Source: Sinotaia quadrata | Lineage: Eukaryota; Mollusca; Gastropoda; Architaenioglossa; Viviparidae | Reading direction: 5' to 3' | Assembly: GCA_028829895.1 (NCBI GenBank) | Contig: CM054184.1 | Coordinates: 24,941,201-25,005,200 of the forward strand | Length of the DNA: 64,000 nucleotides | Part shown: one piece after another, positions 38,601 to 50,947 of the stretch | Position numbering within the stretch: the stretch's first letter is position 1 | How the letters are laid out: every line of letters starts with the position of its first letter | The notes under the pieces: generated by a model | Told to the model about the DNA's origin: nothing | What the model saw: only the letters and a program-made list of their open reading frames with translations | The model's database searches: none | Position numbers and translations under genes: made by a program

Positions 38601-41600
38601 CATTTTTATGTTAAATTTGTGAAAATTATTTTTTGCCTAACCTTAACTCTAATCATTTTGATGCAAAATTATCTAATTTTGATCAAATTGTATTTTTAGT
38701 AAATCAAAGAGAACCCCTTGTACATTAGACTGAGTCACATTTTAAGAACAATAAGTTACTTAGGGCAATTTCAGTCAACAAAAAAACAAACAAGAAAAAT
38801 TTGACTCATATTTAACTCTATATTTGCAAAATAGCTTCTTTTAAACACTGAAAACAAATGCTTGTAACTTCATTCAATTCTGATTCTGCTCCAATTTAAA
38901 GAGAGTTGCTTACAATGAAAAATTATAAAGCATGACTTAGGATTAATTTTGCCGGAGCAGATCACATTTATTTTTATAGCTGAATATGTCATATACAGCA
39001 TACAATTGAAATGTTTTAAATTAAACTTAAGAATAGACTCTTGAGACTGCTAACCTGTTTCCACAATCATAAAGCATATCTACACGGTTGATCTGTGACT
39101 GTCCAGTTAATACATCCAGCTCCACTTCAAGGACTGTCGCTGCATATACATTGTAATGGAAATCAGACTGGTCATATGGATTGGTGCTGAAAAATAAATC
39201 AGCATAAATTTCCTACATTAATACTCTTTTAAGTCAATGGGAAAAGGTATAAAATAAATACTTGTTATCTTATAATGATATTTCTGTGAACATTTATTGC
39301 TAAATATTATTAATTTCTTTAAAAATCTTTTTAACTAAAAAGACTAATAAAATATAGTAATTTGCCAATTTTGACAGAAAAGAAATGATAACATTTTAAA
39401 GCCAGGAAGACTGTTGGTTACATTTTATATGGAATTTTTCTAAATGTGATTTTATGCCTTGCAATCAGGAATATCAGGGTAATTCGGACATACTAGCCAG
39501 AGTAATTATGAAATTAAAAAATGTATAATATATATATATACTATGCATGTGCTGTGAGGTCAATTCCCATTCGAAAACACTCTGTAACCAGATGCTGCCA
39601 TGTAGGGTTTTGCAATTTTTGTTTGACTGGTGCCATTCGACTTTTAAGTGTTTGACAACACTGTATGACTCCCTGAAATAATAATCATATAAATGCTTAT
39701 CATTTTATTATAATCATGGCAATAATTATGTCAATGCATAAAATAAAACTTATTTTACAAATTTTATTTGAACAAAACAGCAGATAAATATGCCAAATGG
39801 AAGAAAGAACAATTTCTTGCATACAGCTAAGTAATTAATGATGGTGAAAATGACAATAAATAATAGTTCAATAATTTTCACACCTCAGTTCTGCACCTTT
39901 AACAGTTTAAGTCTTAAACACCATTTAAATGTAGTCGTGGATTTTTCAATTACAAGCTTAAATGAAGTATAAGTCAGTTAGTACTATCAAATAATTGTGT
40001 GAGATAGATGTACTACATATAAAATTGCTGTGTCCATGGTATTGGAAATGTTGTGAGCTATGAATGTTCTCCTTTAGTACAAGTTTAAAATGCTTTATAA
40101 GTATACAATACACCAACAAAGATTACATTTCACCATATAGCCTTCATTTATAACACTTACATGAACAATAAAGTGAGTAATGCATGATTAACCAATCTGA
40201 GCAGATGGCAGCTTAATGATAACATCAGGTCTTTATAGTAAGACATATTGTAAACTGAGTAGATTTCAAAACAAAGAATAAATCATACAAACATTATATA
40301 ACCACTGATTCAACTACCTTTCAAAGACAAAATAAATCATATTAAGAAGCAGAACCAAATATCCATGTGAAAGGCATTGTCTCTATTAAAAGATCTATAT
40401 CCCACCAGTCATAGCTCTAACAGACAGCAACTCTCCATTTACATGAGTTCAAGAAATAGAGAGCTTGGAGCAAAACACTCTGGTCTCAGAAGAAAAAAAG
40501 TTGTAATAGTTGTATTTAGTAAAATATACACAGAATTAATAAAATAAAATACTAAAGTCATAAAGCCTTTACAACACAGTGAATATAAAAACAATCATAA
40601 AAGCCTTACCATACAGTTATTTTACTTTACAACACAGTGAATATAAAAATAATCATAAAAACTTTACCATACAGTTATTTTACTTTACAGCACAGTGAAT
40701 ATAAAAACAATCATAAAAACCTTACCATACAGTTATTTTACTTTACAACACAGTGATTATAAAACAATCATAAAAACCTTACTTTATAATATATACTTTA
40801 CAACACAGTAAATATAAAAACAATCATAAAAACCTTACCATACAGTTATTTTACTTTACAACACAGTGAATATAAAAATAATCATAAAAACCTTACTTTA
40901 TATATAATATATTCTACTTTACACTGTGAATATAAAATAAAACATAAAAACCTTACCATACAGTTATTTTACTTTACAATACAGTGAATATAAAAAACAA
41001 TCATAAAAACCTTACTTTATAATATATTCTACTTTACAACACTGTGAATATAAAATAAAACATAAAAACCTTACCATACAGTTAAGTTCACTTGTGATAG
41101 ATCCACCTGTTAAACTGGAATTGGCATTACTTATGGTAGATCCTTTTTTAACTCTGATTAACGACATTGGCACATCTAACTCATATGCACATACTTGAGC
41201 TGCCTGAAATTAATATGAGTACGAATTAAAAATCACAATCATGTTTTGCTTTTTAAACAAAAATCTTAATCTTAAGACAATTTATATGAAGAATGCAAAA
41301 CAACTAGACAACCCCAAAGACACATCACATACTGAATATATTCACACTAGTATGATTTTAAAGTAATGCATATTTTTAACACCACCTGCCTCACGGATAT
41401 TGAAAAATGTGCTCCACTTTAGAGCAATGTAAGTGACAAGCTCGGCAGTGCTGGGAGAGAACAATTCTGAAAGGCAGTAGATATAAAGTTTGACCAATTA
41501 TAATCACATTTATCAAGCAGTCAGAATGATCAAAATTAAACTCATTAATTATTTTCTGATATTTGTTGCATGTATTATTATTATGTAGTTATTAATATGC

Positions 41601-41810
41601 ATTATTCTGATACAGATTCACTGATGCAGTAGTTTCTTTACTTAATCTGCATAAAAATTATTACATGTACAACATTTATTTTTTTCAACCATGATCTCCC
41701 AGGGCCTAGCAACCTCTCAGGAAATCCTAGGGTTTTGCAGAATCCCAGTTGAGAAACCCTGTCCTAAGACAAGTTAGGTTAGTCTGTAACCTGGGAAGTT
41801 ATAGACAGAC

Positions 41811-41876
<66 letters not shown>

Positions 41877-44800
41877 CCAACACCACCTAGTTAATGGTTA
41901 TTATTATTATTAATTAATTAATCATCCATAACTAATTACAGATGATGAGAATCTTAATTTATGCTATGAATAGTTCTCCAGCAGTCAATACTTGTCTCTC
42001 TCACTTGGTGGATATGCAGGCACTGTAAACAATTTCTCTCTTTTACAACATTAAAGACAAACATTTACTGTCACAATATTTCCATAGGTGGAACACTTCT
42101 TACTAAGGGAGAAGATAAATCCATCTTTTAATCTATATTTAACGAGCCCCCATCCACCCACTTTTTTCTCCAAAATAAGTTATCAATTTGTGTAAGAATG
42201 TAAATAAATTTAACAATAAATTTGTTAAATCAACAATTAAATATACATATAACAAATACAACAATAAAGATTACTTCACATCAATATTTCCACAAAACCA
42301 CATTCGAATAATTTTAATATCAATACAGTCTTATATATTAAAACACAATTCAACAGATCAGTGTCAAAACAATCACAGGATAGTTCAGAAATGGGGTTAT
42401 TAGAGATAAGCGATAATAGTTTGATGTAACCTTGCAGGAGAAGCCACAATAGTCTTTTGGGGTGCTTTTCATAACAAAGTCACAAATTTATAGTTCACGT
42501 TATTACTGTCAATTCCATGTATTTCCCTTCTCACATTGTAGAACATTGACTAGTGCTATTCTCTTGAGGACATCTGGTGCTCCACCGCATTAGCTCCCTC
42601 AAGCAGAACAACAATTGTAGCAATTATTTCCAGTACTTCCTTGTACCAGAAATTGCTTGAAGTAGTCAGCATACTTTGCCACCATACATCAACAGAGTGC
42701 AGTGTATTCCTTACACTTACATACTGCGATAGAAATTTCTTGTTTACCAGTCATGGCAGTTTATAATCACTAAACCAGGAGATTCAGGTAAAACAAGGAA
42801 AGGCTGCTTATTCCCTGTAAAATATAATCAGGGTTACAGTTTCCAGTTTCCAGTTTTTTCATCTTTAACCCCATTCTCTTACATTCAAGCCTCAACTTAC
42901 AGTTTCCTGCAACAGTATTTATTAACCTGATACATCACACAACATAATAAATGCAGAATATCAATTTTATGAGCACATTCACTAGAAACAATGTCAAGTG
43001 TTTAGCATACTTTATATGAGCATCGTAGTTTAATCCTTTGTAGAAATAATAGTCTGCTCACATAAAACATCTTTATATAAAAACACAAGTATAACATGTA
43101 AATAGCAAAATGCACAAAATATTTTAAAGTCCATTCTCCAACTTGATTTTAACACATTAACTCAGCCATAAAGAAACACATCAGAAAATAATTAAAGCTT
43201 TTCTGAATTTCTCTCTCAATTAACTATTCCAAAGCATACATTTTTTTGTCTGCCTTTGATCATTTCAAATGCCTTTAGAAAGGACAGGACAATAATAGCA
43301 AGTGGCAGCCTGCTTAAACTATATACACACATATGTATTCAATCTCATTGTTCCTTAATATAAAAGCTGGATGGGCACTGTTTTTGGTCTAAAGAACACA
43401 CTTTCCATTACACAGGAGAAGATTTGTAGCTTAACAGCATCCAAAATTCCTCACTGGCATCTTGTTCAATCTACAGAGCTGCAGGGAAATGTTTTCATCA
43501 TTCAACACAAGTCTCCTTTAGAAATCTGGACTAGCCTGAGATTGCTTTGGTACATTTTCATCATTCACCACAAGTCTCCTTTAGAAATCTGGACTAGCCT
43601 GAGATTGCATAGGTACAAGTTTTCATCATTCAACACAAGTCTCCTTTAGAAATCTGGGCTAGCCTGAGATTCCATAGGACAAGTTTTCATCATTCAACAC
43701 AAGTCTCCTTTAGAAATCTGGACTAGCCTGAGATTCCATAGGACAAGTTTTCATCATTCAACACAAGTCTCCTTTAGAAATCTGGACTAGCCTGAGATTC
43801 CATAGGACAAGTTTTCATCATTCAACACAAGTCTCCTTTAGAAATCTGGACTAGCCTGAGATTCCATAGGACAAGTTTTCATCATTCAACACAAGTCTCC
43901 TTTAGAAATCTGGACTAGCCTGAGATTCCATAGGACAAGTTTTCATCATTCAACACAAGTCTCCTTTAGAAATCTGGACTAGCCTGAGATTGCATAGGTA
44001 CAAGTTTTCATCATTCAACATAAGTCTCCTTTAGAAATCTGGGCTAGCCTGAGATTCCATAGGACAAGTTTTCATCATTCAACACAAGTCTCCTTTAGAA
44101 ATCTGGGCTAGCCTGAGATTCCATAGGACAAGTTTTCATCATTCAACACAAATCTCCTTTAGAAATCTGGACTAGCCTGAGATTGCATAGGTACAAGTTA
44201 GATACCAAAAAAGTCTACAGGCATAATGTCTATCCTGTTTCCTACCCATGTGTATCCTGGAGCTTTACAAATTTTAACTCTGACCAGCAACACTAGGTAG
44301 ATTTGACCACATAACACTAAGGGGCTGATTGTCCCAAGAGATTTTGCCTATAGTAATAACATTCCAACACGTTTCTCTCACTTCTACCCTAGAAAAATGG
44401 AGAAGAAAATGTATATCACATGAAAAAATAATGCTAAATGAAAATATAACATTAAATTTAATTAATTAGAAAATATAATTAATAATGAAATAATATGTCA
44501 TTTGCAGTTTTATATTGTCACACTATATTTCGATATAAATGTATGTTTAAAATAACAATGATATTAAAACTAATAAAATATTTCTTCTCTCAACTGTAAT
44601 GCAGATCTAGTAGGTAAAATGACTAAGGAAAGTGATATATGTTTTAATATTAAATGAATAGTTCTGTCAAGTTAACCTTCGTGTTGATGCCTTGTCCAAC
44701 TTCAATTCCACCGTGCTGAATAGCAATAGTGCCATCACTGTGGTAAATAGTGACAATGACTTCAAAGAAACCATTAGCCCAGTAAATGCCAAATCTTGTA

Positions 44801-47800
44801 GGAACTAATGATAGTCCACGTTTTTTCCACCTGTTTTCCTAAAGAAATTATAAATGTTGTTTAAGAACATAAGTTTAAGTATCAGTATGAGCTAAAACAT
44901 AGTCAAATAAGCTTCATGATTATAAATAACAATATGCAACAGTCTCAACTAGTTCAGCTGAAAACAGTAAGTAAAAAATTACCAAGCCTCCATTAAATGG
45001 ATATTGAACATTTGGTGAGTGTATTCAGACCCTTAACCATAAAAGGAAGAAACATTCATACACCACTTGAATACTTTCAAAAGTGATATACAATAATATA
45101 TACATTATTTTAAATGGTTATCACTGAACAAAACATTTTATCCAATAGCATTTTATTCAATGTGTTACAACTATTTTTGCCATTTCTCATATTTCTCACT
45201 TTTCTCACTTGTATCTTACAAGCATAAAATGTAGTGTATTTTTTCTTGCTATTAACATTTATAATTTGGTTATGTTTAAAATAGATGTCATGCTCTGCAC
45301 ATTAAATGCAACACTAATGAAAGTCAGTGCAGATTGTTTTCCCTAAATTTTGATTGTAGAGAAACAACTCACTAAAGTATCAGCCATGCTAAAAGGAATA
45401 GCATTTGTTGCTTAAAATTTCAAGGGCCAGCACCTCCCAAAATAGATATATCCATTTGGCCTGTGCATTAGCTGAGTGACAATTGATTGGTAATTAATAG
45501 ATGATAGATAGAGATGCTACTAAGGTGTACATCATGATGGACCAATGGTCAAGAACTGGGAACTGGTCAACTGAAATTAACCAATGGTAATTGTTAAATA
45601 TAGAGAGCAAAACTAAACCTCAAAAATATTTGAGTTTCTAAAATTACTCTTTTAAATTCTGTTATCATGAGCAAATACATTTTGAGGGTCCACATTTGAG
45701 GCACGTAGGATATCAGCTTTGGTATTTGTGAGTAAGAATTCAGACTTACAAATTTCAGACATGTAAATTTTCATAATTTCTTTTTCATCTATTAATTCTT
45801 TTTTCTTCTATTTTTCTTTCATTATAATAGTGTGCTATATTTTAAAATCAGTGAAGAGTATTTTTATAGATCGGAAAAGTTAGAATTGTAGAATTTTGTC
45901 ATCTGGAGATTCATAGCATAGTTTGATTTCATAAAGATGCTATCTGTTTAATTATACTTATTTTGTAGGATGCAAATTGCAGTCTTTGAAAGAAGATTAT
46001 TGTCACAGTCATGAGGGAATATTAATAATTTTTTCTCTCTCTCTCTAAGTAGCCTCATACCCTAAACGATTAACGAAACAGCTAAATTAGTTTAAACAAG
46101 GAAAGGAGCGAAAATGACCATTTGGTCGAGAATGTGAAATGCTAGCTGAGGTAGAAACACGAGTTCATGCCAGTTCATGCCGGGGGAATGGAAACAGTGT
46201 AATTAACTTCTGGCTGACCCTCTGTGGTCAGGACGCCACGCCCATAAATCTATGTCAGTGTAGAGTACATGGCAGCCACTAATTTTGTCCGTGATAAGGC
46301 AAGCTTTGAGTTTTGAAATGTAACATCTTTTTAAGAATCACCACTATAAAATGTTTGGTAGTTTAAGTTGATATTGTTATTGTGAAATTACTTATTGAAA
46401 TAGAATTTTGAGTTATTGGAAAGTTAAGATTTATATTACTGTGTTGGTTTGTGTGTACAACCATTTCTAGCCATGACTAGTGTATGCTTGCCAGGTGTTG
46501 ATGAGTCACCAATGCGACAATGTAGTTTTTAAAAACAAAATAAAAATAATAATGTGCTCTCTGAGATTCCTGCTCTGAGCTAGGTAGGTCAAATTGAATA
46601 GTCAATCAAAGGTGCCAACTTGGAACTCGATACTTGGCACTAATAGAAAGTGGACGGTCAGAATGGTCAGAGTATTCATCAGCAAGTACAGTGCAGTGCT
46701 GGATGGGGGGACCGTGTGCTGGAGAGGGTGTGTTCTAATCAGCTCAGTGAAAATGATGTACAAGAACTTTGCGCATAAAAGTGGATGACAGAGACAGAAC
46801 GGACGAGAAACATCGAGAATGTAGCATTTGGTAGAAGGGTGGGAAAAAAGTCCCTCTGTTAGAGTTTCTCCCTGCTTTTTTTACCAAGAAGACTCTTTGA
46901 GCTGGGAGGCAATCAGCTAGAGAATTCTTGGACACTGCAATAGAGTGCCAGATGTCTACCTAGGTACCCAGGCTGTATTGAAGGCATGCCTCAAGGCCGC
47001 CAACAGATCAAGATGGACCAATCATACCAGATAGTCATCTCTGGGTTCCTCAAAGATTCTTGCAAAGACCACGGACAATCGATTATTTTCCACGCAGAAA
47101 TGGAATTCTGATGGACGTTTAATGTTGTCACGCACGGGATATATTGCAGGAAGCAGTCAGCAGTCATGTATGTGGCATGCCGCCGTAGAACGGCAGGGTT
47201 GGCCGTTAGTCAAGTACATAAAGAGAAGAGATGATAGATGTGAGAGAAGAGGAGAAATGAAGATAAGAGAAGAGATGAAATGAAGAGAAATGGGAGAAGA
47301 GGAGAGACGTTGGTGAGAAGAGGAGAGAAGAGAGAATGTAACAAGAATTGAGAAATTAGGCCTAACAAAGAGCACAGCGGGAGCGTGAAATTGTAGCAGC
47401 AGTCATAGCAGCGAGGACGGCCATGGGAGCAAACCATGACGTCGACGGTGTTTTTGTGTATCACCAAACACCCCCCAGCAAGGAGAAAGTGACAATACCT
47501 ATGTGAGTAAAAGAAAATTCTAACTAGTGTAGGAATCTCAGAGCACATAAACTAAAACTTAAAACTAAAGCTTAGGAATCTTAATTAAGCATTAAACATA
47601 AAATTAAAAATAAACCTTAAGTTTAAATCATCGTTTATAAGTAAAGGATGGCTTTAAGATTAATATAAGAAAATGGAACTGATGGAACTGATTGAAGAGG
47701 ACTTGCAAGTCAAATGACGTTGTTTATTGTTGAACTATTGAATTTTCATATAGGAGCAGTGGCTCCAGAACTTTGAAATAATGACTGTTATATTATGCTG

Positions 47801-50800
47801 TAAAATGCTTAGGCTATTTTAGAAGTAGTACTGCATGAAGAAATTGAATTTCGTATTTCTTTTATTTTATTCATCATTCTTTCTTTCTTTCTTTCCCCCT
47901 ATCCATGGGTGAGTGTGGATGGCTGACTAACCAACGTGTGAGAGGAAACCCATAGATCAATAAATTTGAATTTATACTCTGACATTGAGACTTTTTCTGT
48001 CTATGGTTTTGAAAGAGCAGTTGTGGTCGTTGTTACATGTTGTGTCGTCTGTGCCGTCTACACTTCACCCTTACCCGTATGCAATCACACATGCAAACAT
48101 GTCAGCAATACGTAACCTACATGCAGAATAAAATTCGAGCCAAACAACCATCTTGGTATTCTGTGTGCGAATTTGTAATAATATTTATGCAAGTCCTACA
48201 TGGCGTCGACTAGCCACCACCCTCCTTTCATCAGAGAGAAGGTGGGGTGGCGACAATTATGTAGTGCAGTCTAATTTGTAAAGGACACTATATTTATTCA
48301 TTGTAAATGTTTTGTGTGTGTATATTGCAAGGGAAGAATGTAGCATTTTTTAATTTAATAAGAGAATGCTAAATATTTCAGGGGAAGAGTGTAGCATGGT
48401 TTAATTTAATAAGAGAATGCTAAAGGCAGTAATAATGTAATGTTAATCAGCTGGGGTTGATGGAATCAAAGTAGTAGGAATTTTGTATTTACTAAAATAA
48501 TCTGACAAGTTATTTTATGGAAAGAATAAATAATATGAGTTAGACCAGACTCTTATATGATAGCCCATGTTATTATAGGACAGCAGCAGCATTTAACTTT
48601 GTCTTCATCTTTGCCTTTAAGGAGCAAACGACTCAAAGAATCATCTTTGATATCATTTTTACACCTGGCAGAATGGTAAGAGAGGACAATTCTACAAATT
48701 TACACCTAAGTACCTATGGTAGAGTAAATTTGCCTATTTGGAAAATGATAAAATGAATGATATTAGCTATGTAGTAACAGAGTTCTGATTCAGATATTGA
48801 TTTAGATACCCAACAATTTAAGTGACAACTCAGCCCAGTTTTTCAAATACTAGTAATAGTCATTAATTAAAAGTAACTTTAACCAAGTAGCATTTTTTAT
48901 TATACAGCTGTAACTAGTTTTGCCTTTTCCCATGAATTTTTACTTTTTTTAATGTTTAGACATTATAGAAAGTTAAAGTTGTTTTTCTTATTTATATTTT
49001 ATTATTGTGCACTTTATTATAATGATGTATGTTTTCTCCAAGAATTTAAGTATTTTGTACATCCTTAAACCTAACCAGCATCTTAGTTTTTCTTCAGGAA
49101 GTAAACAAACTGTTATGCTGTACCAAGTAAAGTCTAATCTGCATTCAGTTTCACAGAAATGTGAGAAATTGGTACTTAACAACATTAAACTTGCTATTTA
49201 ACAGCTCTGTTACTGTGGTTGATGCTAAGAGCATATGATAAAAGGCTATTTAGTTGGTCAACACATATTCTTTTCTTTTTGGTCTTATAAAGTTGTTTCA
49301 TTTAAATATTCCAATCCAAACTGTACATTTGAACTGTGGTTACAAAACTGGAGTTAAACATGAACATAATTTATAAAACTGGTTTTGTCTCATTACAAAT
49401 TCAGGAAAGTTGTGGTACTAAAGAGAAAAGTTATTGTTAAAAAAAAAAACTTTTTATAAGTCATATCTTTCAAACCACCAACTTCCATCATCATTCTTAT
49501 GTTTAACTTGTTGCATGCTACTTGTAAGTTTACTGATAGTGTACCTGATCATTTTAACTTATTAACCAAAATAACTCAGCAATTAGCCAACAGCTTGCAT
49601 GTTAAGTACACATTTTGGAATAGGCAAATATATAAAGACATCCCTTTATTTTATAGAGGTATAAATATAATAAATATTTTTAAATTTTAAATCAGTAAGA
49701 ATCTTCAAATTCATTTATTTCAGTTTGATCTGCATTTAACAGTTAATTATTAGTGGATTTCAGAAGACAGTTGGGAAAATTAAATTTAACTGTTAAATTT
49801 AATTTTCCCAACTGTCTTCTGTTAACAATTAAAATAGGAAATATGTCATAATAAAGAAAAATGAGAGCATTTCAGATATACCTGATTAAACTGTATCACT
49901 TGTTGCTGACGTGCTGGAAGGTCAGCTGTTATTTCCAACTGGTTGACAACGTCCTTTATGTTACAGTAATCTAACTTCATCCCTGTGGCAGTAGTCTAAA
50001 TGTAATAATGTCAGCATGTATTAACAAAGTTTAAAATTAAAATTATTTTGAAAGACTACTGAAAATTCTAATTAATAGTGTTATGTATATTTTAATAACT
50101 TAATTAAGAAACAGATAGAAATTTTCTTAAAGAAAATGTAGCAAAAATCCATATTCTTAATTGTACAAAGAATACTTATAATAATTGATCATCTTATGAA
50201 ACGATATAAACCTTATTTGTTGTTTAAAATGAATAGCAATAAATTTTTATCTAAATAAAAAAATATCATTTAGGTTACATAATAATATATAATGCAAAAA
50301 TGTATTAATCAAAATAAAAAGAATTTTCAAATAGAAAATCCTGAATTGACCTATAGTTAAAAAAAAGAAATTACTGGTATCTGTATGGCCATAGTTAATC
50401 TACAGAGAACAATTTTTTGCATCTGAATTTTAAAGACAAGGTCGATAATGTTCTGTATACAAAACCCAGCAGAAATTACTTGCAAATACATGCCCTATAG
50501 TATGGTTAAGTTTAATCATCAAAAAATGTCCATGTTCTTTAGCACAGATCAGGGTTTAATCAGCGAGATATAATTACATGTAAATGGATTTGCAACTTGA
50601 GTAGGTGTCTCATTGGTCAAGCTGGTAAATATGTTCAGAAACATAATGAATGAAGAAGTATCATTACTCCAGTATATCACTAAGTTGTTGACATTAGCAA
50701 GAAGGGATGTTTTGTGCTATACTATATATTTATTAAAGAAATAGAGCTATATTTTTTGCAGTTTGTAAATTAAATGATAAAATAATTCTAAATGTGCATC

Positions 50801-50900
50801 ATATATGACCAAGATAATGGGTAGAATCATCCACAAGAAACATACTACATGTACTTCCAACAGGCAAATGTTTCTTCTAGATCACTTAGTTACTCAGTAG

Positions 50901-50947
<47 letters not shown>

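Larger units (their letters stand above)
37094..39054 (-). other. Intron w9-w10
   Basis: 1961 bp containing an internally deleted copy of the dispersed repeat (37474-38082) and a three-unit 53-bp tandem repeat (38424-38580). Confidence 0.85.
41204..44676 (-). other. Intron w6-w7
   Basis: 3473 bp. It contains an 11-unit 64-65-bp minisatellite (43486-44200), the full dispersed-repeat copy (41876-42857), a (GATA)n tract directly before that copy (41803-41876), and a hAT-like terminal remnant (41686-41762). Confidence 0.85.
44839..49881 (-). other. Intron w5-w6
   Basis: 5043 bp, the longest intron here. It contains a CpG-rich insert of about 2.2 kb (46050-48262), a two-unit 51-bp repeat (48331-48428) and a perfect 61-bp palindrome (49761-49821). 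Confidence 0.85.
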
